Source of the DNA: Piper betle
Lineage: Eukaryota; Streptophyta; Magnoliopsida; Piperales; Piperaceae
Length of the DNA: 64,000 nt
Direction: 5' to 3'
Assembly: GCA_033002965.1 (NCBI GenBank)
Contig: JAURVB010014062.1
Location: forward strand, 1-64,000
Of the stretch, positions 12,201-25,790 are shown in pieces. Position numbers and translations under genes: made by a program. The notes beneath the pieces were generated by a model. The model saw only the letters and a list, made by a program, of their open reading frames with translations. It did no database searches and was not told where the DNA came from. The first letter of the stretch is position 1. Every line of letters starts with the position of its first letter.

Positions 12201-15200
12201 TTTCTCACAGTTGTGGCCACCTATAATTGACGACAACTGCACCCGACACGAATTGAGAATCCTCGCATACGAGGATCGACCTGGCACATGGGCAGCTTTC
12301 TTATGGATAGCTTTAACTAAGGGTTGGTAGAACTCATCGTTTTGATCGGTTTTTTCATAAACATAGCTCAATGCAACCAATACTAAACTATTCCGAAGTT
12401 ATAAGGCTGAGTCAGTGCTGCGGCATAAGGGAGCTGCCAGGGTCCTAGTTTTAATTAAAATAATAAGACAACAACTTTTGAAGACTTACTGAGTGGAAAG
12501 GGGTAAAGGATAAGTGAAAAGCTGGTAACTCAAGAATCACATGCTTAGATGGCTAAGCCCATCCAACTAAAAGCAATAAGAAGCCGAAAGGAGTACATTG
12601 CAAGATAAAGGTAAGAGGAACAATTCAACGAACCTGCCAGAACGTATAATATCCTCGTTTTTCATGTGCGTATAGAAAAAACTCTGTTCCGGGTCCGCAA
12701 GGCCAAAACCTGTAGGGGAACTTGATGAAGATCTTCGTGTAGACGATCACATCGAGCTCTGATATGGCCGCTGTTTTCCATTTCTGACATTTACTTTTTG
12801 AGGGTTAAATTAATGATCATATATATTCATACGCAAGCCAGTAATTACACAGCTGCATGCACTGATCATCAAGGGGAAATAAATGGCTGCATTTGATAGA
12901 CTTAGACAAAAGCGTGGAAAGTGCGAGAAAGTGGGAAGATTCGTGGACGTACGGGCAAGGGCGGCGTAAATGCGATGAGATTGCTCTTAAGAACTCCCAC
13001 GCTAACGGATAAGATGAGGTACTCGGCGCTATACATGCAACCATCCTCCGTCTCCACGACAACGTCCTTTATCGAATACTTCACTGCCCGAACAACCTGC
13101 GTGGAAACAGCCCAAGAAAAAAGAGCCAAAAATAAAAATCTATCTATTAAATAAGAAAAGAGCCAAAAATACAATAAAAGGCCCATACATCAGGTAATTC
13201 AGGCTCATGTATTTCAGGGTTCAGATGCTCATGGAGGGGCTTCCATCGTTTCATTAGCATCAATCATCTAGAGTGACATCATTAATACTTATAGATGAAA
13301 AGATTAACATTGATTACAATAATACTATATACTTTTTAAATCATTCTAGCATATACCCCTGATTGTTTTTCCTTCTTATTTTTTCAAGTTTTGTTCTTCG
13401 ATAAATAACTTTTCCTAAATCAATTGAGCTAAAAATTTTGATACTTTCTACTATTTTTTGGGTTAAATTTTAGAAATACAATTCTAACAAACTGTGGACG
13501 AAAGGTAACTTATATCGTTAACAGTAGCCTTCAAAGCGAGTCAGTCAAACAATGGCCCTAGACCTTGGGACTACAAACCAGAAAGGCAGGCACTAACTAC
13601 ACCGCTCATAGCTCAAACTTTTGATTATATAAAAAGGAACCAATTTCAGTAAGCGCTTCAGAAATCAGGCAAACAGATTAGAATGCCATGACACGAAAAT
13701 GGTAAAAGACAACATTTCCTGCCTCAATGAAACCCAGGTGAAGCCGACCTGCAAAACTAGATGCAATGTCGACAACAGCCGACCAACTACAAGAAGGCCA
13801 CACATCTTTCTCAACTCTACCACCATTCAAAAACGTCGTTATCCTGCCCTTCCCCAAAAGATCGAACCCAGCACAGAGAAGCAACCACAAACAGAGGTCT
13901 ACAACAAAGCAATCATGCGTCCTATCTATTTACCATTTAAGGCAACGATTTGTCCGATTTCATTTCGAATGTTGAGACCTCCATAAACATCCGATTATCT
14001 ATTGTAGGAATCGACCTAAACACAGACTAAGATGACAAGAATTCAACCTTGTTGAGCTTAAGTCGGTCGTCGACGATCTTGCCATCCTTGGTGAGAAGGA
14101 AATCTTCGGCCATTTTATGCAGCAGGAACTCGTATCCTCTCTCGTCAGCAACCAAAAACTCCCCTCTCCAAAATCCGTGAACGTTGCGATGGGTTCCACC
14201 TCTGCAACAAAACAAACAACAATTAAATTCACGATTTGATGTCTTCACTATCCGAAACCAACATCAGTATTTTTTAAGACATTCATCAATAAGATAAAAA
14301 CAAACCAAGCAATTTCGAGAATCATACGTGAAAAAGACTAGGGTCAATAAAAATAAGAAGAGTCATCACTTCTGTTCTAAGTTTTTTTCTGTGTTGTTGG
14401 CACGATTAAAGACAAAAGAAGCAAATTTACTTGCCTGCCATCTCGAAATCATGAAGGGCAAAGTCGATGGCCAGCTCAATGGGAGTGGAAGGAGCCCTGC
14501 AATTTCAGATGTCAGTTCACAATAATTCAAAGCAACCGCTCAATTGCAACTATTACAAAAGACTGGATATGATCACATGAACACGAACAAACTGTACTTC
14601 ACAACAACAAAAAAACACTAAAAATATAAGAAGAAAGAGAATCATATTACAAAGATGGTTTCAACAACGCCGAGTCGACCTTCCCCTCTTGCCTCCTCAG
14701 CTCTTGAATCGCGTTCTCCACGGCCCTGTTATACGACTCCGCCGCTTCACCGCTGGGAATGATCTTCCCGCTACCAAATTTGTTAAATATCAACCAAACT
14801 TCCCAAAAACAAGAACCAAAACTTGTACCAGCCGAGTAAAAAAAGAATAATTAAAAAAAAACCTGCGATCGTAAATGTTGAAACGGGCGTTGCTGAAGTC
14901 GGATAAGCAAGTGCGGAGTTCAGATTTGGCGGCAAGGTCCCAGACGGGGTTGGGCTCCTTCCCGCCAACGCCCTGAATCCAACCGGCGCCGGTCTCGACG
15001 GTGACGCTGCCGAACTGCTCCTTCCTTATACGGCCACCTATTCGGTCCGACGCCTCCAGCATTATCAAATCCTCCACCCCACCCTCCGCGAGCTTCTTCG
15101 CCGCAGATATTCCTGCCCAGGAATTCATACCGTTCACAAGCAAAAACCATCATTAGAACGTGAACATGGAACATGGAAAATATATATGAAATATCATGCG

Positions 15201-15289
15201 AGGAGGTTGGGTGGGATTGAGGGGAGGGAGTGTGTACCGGAGATGCCGGCACCGACGACGATGACGGAGCAACGAGAGAAGGGATCCAT
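9300..15289 (-). CDS. PAO1: Polyamine oxidase (PAO1 type), ten exons, one frameshift
   Basis: FAD-dependent amine oxidase acting on spermine and spermidine. Exons (minus strand): 15289-15238, 15112-14863, 14770-14651, 14496-14435, 14201-14048, 13096-12953, 12783-12634, 11741-11487, 10057-9976, 9520-9300. Phases join correctly apart from exon 5. The product is about 496 residues, near the usual 470-500. The N-terminus [18 protein letters not shown] is the FAD-binding Rossmann motif, followed by [10 protein letters not shown] and [12 protein letters not shown]. The C-terminal FAD motif ([20 protein letters not shown]) is in exon 9. There is no signal peptide, suggesting a cytosolic enzyme like Arabidopsis PAO1. 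Intron 4 uses a GC donor (GCAG|GCAAGT). Exon 5 lacks one base in a G run (14161-14164 as C on plus), shifting the frame between FTDFGE and [11 protein letters not shown]. This is either an assembly error or a disabling mutation. Intron 8 carries a dispersed repeat. Confidence 0.9.
10286..10900 (-). repeat. TCGA-rich dispersed repeat, copy 1 (inside PAO intron 8)
   Basis: The sequence is dominated by CTCGA/TTCGA motifs around an AT-rich centre of TAAA/TATA runs (about 10620-10710). The right end reads TTAGCAACCCTAG. Read on the minus strand it aligns along its length with 60584-61254, including the order of GC-rich arms, AT centre and a tRNA-like block (10539-10620). The left tip is missing or diverged compared with copies 2 and 3. 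It is embedded in an intron of the polyamine oxidase gene. Confidence 0.75.
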
Positions 15290-15728
15290 GGAAGGCGGGG
15301 GAGCGACGGAGAAGGTATGGCTGAGGGAAGTTTGGGAGTTTTTACAGGGGAGAGCACTCCTAGAGCTGCAAAGCCCCTACATGTACCTACCCCTGTAGCA
15401 GTTTCACTGTCGGCCATACTCTCTGAATTAAGAAGCACGAAGAAGTGACGGGCCCCGCGGAACTGTTTTCTTTTGTCTGGGAGTAATTGCCATCCTTAAC
15501 GAAGATTTAACAATTAATTATATTTAAAATTAAAACTAATTAAAAAAATACTTATGGCTTTTGTTACAGCAACTGCTCCCACAAATCTCCTGGACGGGCT
15601 GTAACCTCTCCCGGCGTTCTTTCCGATTCCCACGTGTTATTGGAGTTGGATTTTGAAGGGTAGCGCCCGCTTATTCATTTTTTCTAGAGAAGTGGGATAT
15701 TTTTGGTATTTCATTTATAATTTATATT
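15290..15728 (-). promoter_or_regulatory. Upstream region of the PAO gene
   Basis: This is the 5' flank of the polyamine oxidase gene. ATGs at 15438 and 15417 on the minus strand open a frame that runs out of phase over the PAO start codon. If transcription starts above them, this would be an overlapping upstream reading frame. No clear TATA box was assigned. The placement of the transcription start is inference. Confidence 0.35.
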
Positions 15729-17160
15729 AGGGTGATTAATTGAGCAAGTTACTTAGTAAATATTTATTATTTGACTTGGTTTGATTTGACTCGAAATTCG
15801 ATATTTAAATATTTAAACCCGAGCTCAAATTTTAATCCTACGAGCCAAAGTTGAGCAAGGTTGTGTTTAATTCGACTTGACTCAAGTCTGTTATAATTCG
15901 AAGTCAACTGAATAATATAATATAATAATATACATAATATATCATTTTGGTGTTATGGTGTGTATTATATTTTATAATCGCGCCACCATCCTTCTCCATC
16001 ACCAATGCCGCCTATGGCCGCCGCACCACCGTTGATTGACACCGTCAGTCACCATCAGAACATTGCCGACCATTCCTCCCGTTGTCCAGTCGTCGCCCAA
16101 CCTCCACGATGAGACAAAGTCACCGCGACTGCACCGCATTCCTGTCACTGATCCCATCGACGGCCACCGTCATTGCCGCCATCCAGTCGTTGTTTCGACA
16201 TCGTCGACCCTCTCGCAACCTTCCCCAACTAGAGTAGAGCCCAACGCCGCCCATCTCGGCCAGATGTCGTCACCCCACCACCGACCGCCCCTATTTTTCT
16301 TTTTCCGGTGAGCCGCCTCCTCCATCGACCTTGTCGACGTTGTAAACGCGTTGGGCTCGCTGAACCGGTGCCAATGGTACCCATACCACCGCCATCCCGA
16401 CTGTAGCCGCCGCCAATAACAATTGCTGGAAAACTGCCCACCACCGCCAATGGACGCTGCCGATCACCATCAGAATGCCGACCATTCCCCCCGCCGTCCA
16501 ATCGTCGCCCAGCCTCCACGACGTGATGAAGCCGCCATGACCGCACCAAGCTCCCGATGGCGACCGTCGCTATCTTGACGTCATCGACCCTCTCGCGACC
16601 TTCCCCGACCGGAGTAGAGTCCAACACTATCCATCCCAACCGGATCTTGTCAACCTACCATCGACTACCCCTATTTTGCCCTTTTTCCGATGAGCTGCCT
16701 CCTTTGCCGACCTTGTCGATGTCATGACGCGTAAGGCTCACCAAGCCGGTGCCAACAATACCCATACTATCGCTATCTCGACTGTAGCCGCCGTTGACAA
16801 CAATTGTTGAAAAATCGCCGGAAGTGCAAGCACGAGAGATTATTTTGTTGATAGATTATTTTGTTAATTTTTAATCTTTATGAATGTATATTTTTCTCCA
16901 AAATGATCTAATTTTGAGCTTATAAATGACCTCGTTTTGAGCTCCCAATCGAGCCGGTTTCGAGTAAGCTCTTATAATTTAATAGTTTAAATGTATTCAA
17001 GCAGGAGTCGAAGTCGAACAATATAAAAAATATACGATTCGATTTCGAGATTACATGCTCTAAACTCGTTTGATTTAAAATCGAATTTAAACAAACTTCG
17101 AATTATTCAAATTAAGTTCAAGTACAAAGTGAGGTCAACTCATTCATTTAGCAACCCTAA
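15729..17160. repeat. TCGA-rich dispersed repeat, copy 2, with CCG-rich insert
   Basis: The left end TAGGGTGATTAATTGAG and right end ...ATTTAGCAACCCTA form imperfect terminal inverted repeats. Arms at 15730-15930 and 16890-17150 contain the TTTGACTCGAA / TCGAATTTAAAC-type motifs of copies 1 and 3, more diverged. Between them lies a GC-rich block (15980-16830) absent from the other copies. This copy has no clear tRNA-like module. Confidence 0.65.
15980..16830. repeat. CCG/CACC-rich block with two diverged tandem units
   Basis: The block is rich in GCCGCC, CCACC and CGTCG. Landmarks recur in order: CACCATCAGAA (near 16050 and 16465), CCAGTCGTCGCCC versus CCAATCGTCGCCC, TCGACCCTCTCGC, CCCCTATTTT, and CTGTAGCCGCCG (near 16400 and 16780). 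The period is roughly 380-415 bp, so the block is two tandem copies. Short open frames on both strands look like consequences of GC content, with no domain seen. It could be a captured coding fragment or a GC-rich satellite. Confidence 0.6.
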
Positions 17161-20100
17161 TTCCTACTATAAAAAGTAGAACGTGGCCTATAAAGTCTTA
17201 AATCAACTCAGGCATATTAGCCCCTCACATTAAAGTTCTGATTCTTCTCCTTATTAAAATTATTTTTAATATTTATATACAAATATATTTTTTATTAAAA
17301 TTAAATAAATATTAATAAATTTTATTTAAATAGAATATGATAATAATTTTGAAACTAATTTTATTAATTGTTAATGTACATTATTGATGAATTTCAAATA
17401 TACTGTTCCTATTAAACAGGTCCATGACTAGTTCTTATAATATCGTTGTCATATTTCATGCCTTTTAATCATATTTTGAACATAATTTAAATGATATATC
17501 ATTTTAGTGGATCTTATCTTGTATACAATTTTTGAATTTCATATGGCATTTAATATATATTTAATTTTTTAATTTAAATTTCAAAAAATCTGATTTTTTA
17601 ATTGAAAATCAAAGTATTTTTATCAATATTTAATAAAATATTAACGATAAAATATATTATAATATATAATAAAATATGACCTGTTATATTTTGGATCGGC
17701 TGGTATTTAAGAATATGCTCCCGATCGAACGACCAACATACTTGCACAAGTCCCCAAGAACTTTACGAACAAGCACGGCGCATGTTGTGGTGTACACAAA
17801 CAAAAGAGCTGGGTTATCGGCGTGTACAAGTTCCAAAAAAGTAGAGCATGGCCTGGTCGTCGACACAGACAACGATACCAATTTCAAGTTGTCGACTTAT
17901 CCCTGTGCGCTAGATTCTTACAATGCCAATTTGTGGCCCGGGATCAAAGCTTATCAAGCCCCAAGCTGCAATGAGGGGAATGAGCTCCAAAGAAGATTAG
18001 GATCTGCATATTCACTATTGTTATTGGACTAGTAAAACTAAAAGCTCATTACATAGGAAGAAACTAGATGTGAGCCCGCACGATGGCCATTCTCAAATTA
18101 TTTTTACTAAAAAAATTAAAAAATATTATGATGAGATAGGGTGAAATGAAGAGCTAAACTTATCAAGTCTCACTAATCCTTAAGCTTTCAATCTTTTCTT
18201 ATTCTTGATCAGCAAAGTCGATTCCAACACTACGAAACTATCATTTCTAGACCTTTGGAAATTTTATTCATCTTAATAAGCTTTGCATAGCTTTACAGTT
18301 AGACCGCTTGCAAAGCTTTATATAGCTTTACAGTTAGACCACTTGCAAAGCTTTATATTTAGACCTTAAACCCCTTCAATATTACTATCTCATGGGACTA
18401 TCGCATAGGAGATCAAAATTAAACGATGGCAACTATCGTGGAACAACTTTGAATTTCTTGATTGAATCTCTTACCATGCTAGTAGATCATACACTGAAGC
18501 CCTACCCTTACAACCCATGCTAATAGTTTTAATGGCAGTGGAATTTGTAGTACAGATAAATCTTAATATGCAAAGTAAACTTCCGAAATTCAAATACTAC
18601 TACATACTAAATAATTATTGTTTCATAATTTAGGTTATACATGATTGTAGAACCCGTAATACAACCCAATCATTATAGAACATGGTGACAATGGTAATAC
18701 TTATAGAGCAAAATGCAGTCCAATTTTCATAGTGCATTAAAATTGGGACCTTCCTGCATTACTTACACAAATGGTAACTTTTATGATTAATTTTATTAGG
18801 TAAGTGACATGAAATACATATAATGAAATCGAGAATTATTATACTAACCTTCACATATAACATTTTATAAATCTTGACCTAAACTCCATCAATGCTTGTG
18901 CATTATGGATTTGAAACCTAAACAAAGAAAAGGGTGATGTAAAGAGGGCATTCAACCATAAAAAAAAACATCATTTATAATCATAGGGATCCACATCTCA
19001 ATACCCTTGAATATGATGTGGAAAAAAAGAATAAAAAGACATCCATGATTAATGAAACTACACAAAAACACATGAACATAGAACTCAACCAAAATGCCTT
19101 ATAAAAAAAGATTTACCACTTTTAAAACATAATTAAGGCAACAAAATTACGATGGAAATGAATGTCCATATTAAGTTGTTCTTCCATAGACGAAATCATG
19201 TACTTGTCTCACATTTTTTATTTATATATAAAATACTTAAATATGCTAAAACTCAATATATTGTCATTTTACTGAAAGAAAATAGGATGAAAGATGCCAA
19301 TGCTTACAACAAAAAATAAAAGCATTACAAAGTAAAAATTTCAGAAATAAAGAATAATTATAGGTTTATTTATCAAAAAAGAAAGGAGATTGATATGTAG
19401 CTATATCAGAAAAACATGTAGACACAACGGAGAACAAAGTAACTAAAAATTCCACCTAATAATGATGTCCACCTCAATATCTTCTGGTTTTGCAATTTTT
19501 TCTCACTTTTCAAAGAAAAGCTCATACATCCAAATAAGAACAACTAATGCATATTAAATCCATGCATGCTGATAATAGTTCTTTTGTTAGTCCCCTTTAC
19601 AATCGAAGATATATATATGATAAAGTGATGTTTTGGTATCAATAATCTAAATTCTAAAACCTTGATTTAGTATATATATATTTTTTTAAAAAGATAATCA
19701 CATAAACCAAAATTGTATACAATATAAAATTCAAAGGGATTCATCAAACAGTTAAAAGTTGAAACAAATTAACAGCAAATCTTGGAGTTGAAGCAATATC
19801 CTGTTAAATTATGAGAAGCAGATCCTAAAAGAATGCATTAAAGAAATTGATGGCCTTCACAGTCAAGCTGCCCTCAGTTTCTGACCTAAATAAAAAATGA
19901 AACTAAGTCTTATTCATAATATTTTGTTAAGGTCCAATATGATACAAAGCAATATTCCCATCATCCAAAGCAAGGAATTCTCTTGGTACATCATGTTTTT
20001 ATGTTCGCCCAAAACATATTCTATTTTGTTGAGCAAGGATGGAACAAACAAATATCAGACCATATTACAATGACAAAAATTAGTAAAGAAAATAGTGAAT

Positions 20101-22480
20101 AAGTGAATCTACATTAAGATGCAATATTATTTGAATTGTCAAAACATTTTAAAAAATAACAATGTATGAACCAATAATGAAACCAATGACTAGTCATGAG
20201 GGCAGGGCTTACTGAAATTAAGGAAAAATTAGTCCCATATTGAGAGACGACCATAATAAACATTTTTTAATGTCTGAATTTAGAAAATTAATGAAACATT
20301 CTCCCTCATAATCCACAAGACTTAAATAAAAGAAGCATGCTCAATTGCAATTAAACTAATCATTTCCTTTAAAATATAAATAATAATGCTACAATAATGT
20401 CTGTCACTCACCTCTTCTGTTCCAATACCAATTTAAATTTGAACGTATAAATGTAGTTCTCTTTCACATTTCAATTTCCTATTTGTCTAGCGCAACACAT
20501 ATGTTCCACAATCGGAAAAAATAAAACAGAAAATTGCAACACAAGTCTAGGCCCCAAATAACACTTTGCTAGCTAAAGCCTTGTTATAATTAAGTCCAAC
20601 CGGCCTCTAAAGTTTGACCATATGTAAAAAAAACGTATAAACTAAAAAACGATGGTTTATATCCCTATATGAAAAGGTAGCCTTTCATCAGAACATAAAA
20701 CCAAAACAGAGTTTTTAAAAAAAAAGTAAAACAAACAAAACTTTTATGACATGATAAGACCATTGCCATTAGTATGCTTTATTAAAAATAGTAAACATAA
20801 GTGATTTTCATTGATGATTACATTACTACAAATACATAATCACATAAAAGAAAAATAATAATCAAACCATCGGGTAGACCTGACCTTCAAATTATAAAAC
20901 AAATTTTGCAATCACTATCCATTTGTAGGCCTCAAGCAGCTAAAAAGCTTACATAATTTATGACAAATCCTATCTATTCGTTATGTGCCTTATCCTAGGT
21001 GCTTTGTTAATCATCTTCTAAAACTAATCTCATATATACTGACCTATAATTAAATGTCTACTATTAATATATAACTAAATGCTTAATTCTAAGACAACAC
21101 AGCCCTAGACATACCCCCTCAAAACAATGTAAATGAACCCATTTAACAAGTTGGAGTCAACATGGATTGTTACCATTCATTATTAGAAGGGAAGAAAACC
21201 TGGCGTGTTAGCATTTCAAATGAGAAGGGAACAACTAACATATAGCACTTTTGACACCACACAAGTTTAGCACTTCTTAAAGCAATGTACACCTTATAAA
21301 GTTTAAACACCACCTAGAATTCCTACCTTTGAACAACAAAGAAAGCTGCTTAAAGATAAAGCTGATGTTATTCAATGGTTTGTATTCTCAGAAGATAATG
21401 TTATAGTACAAAAGAAAAGTTGACTGGCATTTAAATTAAGCTTTATTTTTAAAGGCAATTTTTTTATTTTAAAGACACCCCACGACGTAGCAAAAATTTT
21501 AACTATGTCACAATTACCAAAATCCACTTACAAGCTTCCATGACAAAGAGGTTGCTCTTTGGATGTTAAGATGCAGTTTGAGCAGCTCTATGTTCTCCCC
21601 AAAAAGCTGCCACTTCATAGTCCCTAGTGGCAAGTACCTTACTTAACTTCACTTGAAAAGAAAAGAGGTGCCTAGAAGCAGACCCCTTAAACCTAGACAT
21701 AAATACCAATAAAAGCATCATTGCTGCACCTCAAAGAAGCACAGATCCACTTAAAAAATGCTACAAAGTTCAGGAACATAATAAGCGAGCTCCTTCTGTT
21801 AGTTCAATGTCCACTCTTTGAAGGAAGAATAGAATATTATATATAAGCCCCAGAAAGACCTTTAAAAAACATATGCCAGTAAATTCCTATTTTCCAATTA
21901 GATGAAGATGGAAGTTCCCCAAAAGTAAAACTCGTTTGCACCTTCTGAACGCCAGCCATGAAGCACACACGTATGAAGACCTATATTTGGGCTCACACCA
22001 TTTTTAAAATTTACTTTCAATCCTGCATACGCATTAGAGTATTGTATCAGCGGTAAAAATAGAAGAACACTAATGATCTGTGCAGGGTCTTTGAAAGATT
22101 ACATCTTTAATATTTTTGAATGTTCAAATTTATGTTTGTTAAGGATGTTTACAAATTGGGAACTAATCGAAATATTGGTAAAATCTATAACTTTCTATGA
22201 TGATCGTATTTTACAAGTTGATAATATGCCAACTAAAATTTTGAGTAACTTTTAATTGACAGAGACATAATATCTAATATTGATTGTTATCCTATTAATT
22301 GGATTTTATCCTATTTGTAATATATCAGAAAATGACTCATTTTGAACTATAGCAGCTAAAATTCATGCTTAAACTCTACTAAAATGAAAATAAAATTCGA
22401 AATCTCAATGTCAGTTTATTCATAGTGTAGATTTATTTATGAAATCATTAGTCAATACGAAATCATTGGTGTTCTTGAGC
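17161..22480. other. AT-rich gene-free stretch
   Basis: Over 5 kb with no convincing gene. A less AT-rich island at 17700-18030 holds a 118-residue plus-strand frame without recognisable motifs. A 35-bp tandem duplication occurs at 18289-18358. The rest is poly(A)/poly(T)-rich, with no LTR, terminal repeat or coding homology that I could recognise. Confidence 0.4.
18289..18358. repeat. 35-bp tandem duplication
   Basis: Two units beginning AGCTTTACAGTTAGACC start at 18289 and 18324, followed by a partial third TTAGACC. Each ends in GCAAAGCTTTATAT. The copies differ by one or two bases. Confidence 0.75.
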
Positions 22481-25400
22481 ATCGGATGGAAACAAAGAGT
22501 GCACCTCTGCTTTTAGACGAAGCCTACGGATTTGTTCCAAGGTTAAATCAATCAACATTAGGATCGCTCCTCTCCCACACTGCTGCCCAGAGTTGTCTTC
22601 TCGGATGGTATCCAGCAAATACACCAACAGACGGTGAAAATAATGGGAAAATCATGAATAAATTAGAGAATATAGAAATAGCACTTACTACTTTTTAAAT
22701 TCTTAATTAAAAACAAAGAAACAAAAAAATTACATAATACTATAACAAAAAAATTTCCAGGACTCCCGCGAAAAGCGAGTCGTCTGCAGTCAAGCGGCGG
22801 ATTTGGAGTGGAAGGTGATGAGGGGGCCTTATTTGATTGTGGTTGTTTCTGGTTTATAGGACCCATGAGGTTGACATGTGGAATTGTTACGGGTTTTACT
22901 TAATGATTGAATGGATGATTTAAGGGCTGTTAAAAGAGTTCGTGATTTGTATATACACTAATAGAAAAATTTTATACGAGAATCGTAATATCTATTATAA
23001 ATTGTTTTTATAAGTCTTATAAGAAAAGCTTGTAATATCTATTATAAATTTTTTTGGGGGGCCCATTAGGCCCAACCGTGAAGGAGGCGATTCAGGGCGA
23101 AGTTAGAGGTGCGGATGCTGGACTTAAGGTCGGCGAATGCCCTAGGCGGCCATGAAGTCAATGGTGGAAAAGGCGGCGGGGAGGTGGATAGAGGGGAGGT
23201 GGAGGACGGTGCTTGAGAGGCTCGAGGTAGTCCTTGTGTCGACCCATTGCCCACCCCGCTGCCGGTGGTCGGCGGCTCGTGTTGTTTTACATGCCCACGT
23301 CGTCTCAACTTGTTGAATTAATTACATTACATTACATGCTTTCTGTTTGACAAACTTTAGCTCGTCTTAGTGCACTTGTCTTCGCTTGTTTATAACAGTG
23401 AAATCTATGTGGCCCATCCGGTCGGAAGTTTTCTTACTGCTAGTTTCACCATGTATATTATATGTATCTGTATTTGGTAGATGACCCTTTGTTTGCATGC
23501 AGTCCGTTTTGCTCGTTTGAATTGTGTCTTATATTTATTTCTGCTTTAGCTATAGATTTACAAATATAAATCAATGAGTAAAAACTTTAAAGATGGGAAG
23601 CCCTGCTTGGCTCCTCTTTGGCTTTGGGTTCCATGCGAAAAATAAGTCTTTTTGATCCCCTAAGGTCCGAGGGTAGCTTTCTTCTAATAACGTGGCTTAT
23701 TGATGGGACTAATGGCGGCTTGAAGCAGTTCCCAGATTTTGTTTCTTAAATTAAATTTTTTTATTCCCAAGCTAAATTATTTAGTTAAACACTATATTGG
23801 GTTTTTGTGTATGCATTGATCTCGTGGATTAGATTATAGTAGCCTTGGGTTAAGATTGATCTGTGTTTATCTTTGTTTAATTAGGGGGTTTAGTTATAAA
23901 TGGGCCTTCTGTCGGTTTCGTCTCTGAACAAATTACAGACTATATAAAGGCCCATCTCGCAAGATTAGCTCTCGAGGACGGCTAATCGGAGAACCGTCAG
24001 CCGATAGCGAAGACATCGAATGTTGGATAGATTTCACAGATACAAGTTTGTGATTTTTTTGTTCTTAAAATTGTACTCCCTTGATTAGCTGTATCCGGTG
24101 TATGATTAAATACTTCTGCTGTTAATAAATATATATCTGCTAAGTTGTAGTAGGTTGCCTAAGTTGTAACGTCCAATGTCCACTAATGATCTTGACCTTA
24201 GCAATTCATTTTATTTAAAATTTTACCGTTAAGTCAACGACCATCCCTAATCATTCATTGATCTGGCCCCAATTCCTCACAGCCTACCTAATTCCACCTT
24301 TTTTTAAAAAAACATCACTCTCGTTTATCTAGCATGGGGATTTGTTTTTACATTTTATTTTACGTAAATTCTGAATTCTAATTATTTTCAGTTTCCTTTC
24401 TGGGTAAGGTGGGAAAAGAAAAAGATTGTAAGATCATTGTTGCATACAATTGCGACCAAAACCTTTTTATCAGCACAAGATTAATTAATTGGACTACACT
24501 TATCTAATGTGTAATAACTAAATATCTAATAACTTGAGTAATAACCAAAACGAGTTAGTTCAAGTAAAGCAAAAACACTTCTCATTCAAGTTCATTCAAA
24601 TAATGCCTATATTATTTTAATTAAAATACTGAGTTATTAATTGATGGGCCTCATTCCATTATTCACAACCTAAGTAGCAAGTTTACTAAACTTATTATTT
24701 AGATTTAAAATGTCTAACTCTAGCTTAACCATCATTATCTGAATACGTAAACCAATGTCTATTTAGGCCGCTACCACAAAACAAATTATCGCATCAGTAA
24801 CCACATAATCCATAAGCTAAATTAATTTGAATTCTGACTCGTAATATCTAATCTACAGTCTAATCATCTTACAAAAGGGATTTTGTTACTAAGATGAATA
24901 CAAAATATTAAACACGAATCTTTTTTGTCGATAAAATTATATTGTTGGATTAAACTAAGATAATACCAAGTATGGATTTCACAAAAGATAAGATAAGAAC
25001 ACTAGAGACGATTAAGTCAAGTACCAAATTTACAGCGATTCTTTTGCATATTATGCAAAAAGAGAAAACAAAGAGCAAAAAGCGTAAAAATGAATATAGA
25101 AACTTCAGAAAATTCGACATTTGCATTTCTTTCCATCCAATATTATAATATGTAATACTTGGTCAAATAATAAAAATATAAACATATAATTAATTTAAAT
25201 AAGAAATTATACTATACATCTTCGAGAGTATAATTTTATTTCTTATAAAAAAACTACATACCTCGACTAAATTATTCTAAATTGCTCATGTAGAATATAA
25301 ATTAAAAGTGTTTCTAATTCAAATTTATTTTAATTTAATTTCTACATTTGAACCTAACAAATAGGTAAATCAAATTTGATGGCGTTGATGCTATTAAGTT

Positions 25401-25790
25401 GAATCACCTCTAACCCACATTCACTCAAAAGTTCTAAATAAGTTCAAAATCTTCGAACCCTACTTGCTTTTTCAAAGGTAAATGAAACCCTAGTTTTTTT
25501 TAAAAAAAATCCAAACTCATTCCTACAAGTAATTATCAAAAATTGCTAACTTAGAGTCTAGTTGGTTGTCCTAAAACTTTAAGACAGAAATGTAAAATTT
25601 GTAGTTTATGAGATGTATTAAAATTTTATTAATTTTAATTAAAGTAAGCCTATATAAAAATTTTATAAAATAATATTTTTTTGCTGAAAATAAAAAAAAA
25701 TTAAAGAAATGCAAGTAAAAGTAAAATTTTTAAATATTTTATTTTAATTCATATAAATTTTTTAGTTAAATTATTTTCAGACGTCACGGC
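22481..25790. other. Intergenic, two unassigned islands
   Basis: A small plus-strand frame at 22486-22698 (70 residues) and a GC-rich island at 23055-23310 (80-residue Pro/Ser-rich minus frame) show no domain that I recognise. Around 23940 a TATATAAAGG motif precedes GC-rich sequence, as in a promoter or LTR, but no partner repeat was found. The remainder is AT-rich. Confidence 0.35.

Noticed and set aside
16036..16639. Frames of 91-136 residues in the CCG-rich block
   Set aside because: The block is a diverged tandem repeat and the frames are not kept between its two units.
17676..18032. 118-residue frame
   Set aside because: No recognisable motif and not conserved with anything in the window; left as unassigned.
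23055..23310. GC-rich 80-residue minus frame as a gene
   Set aside because: Short, Pro/Ser-rich, no start context or domain.
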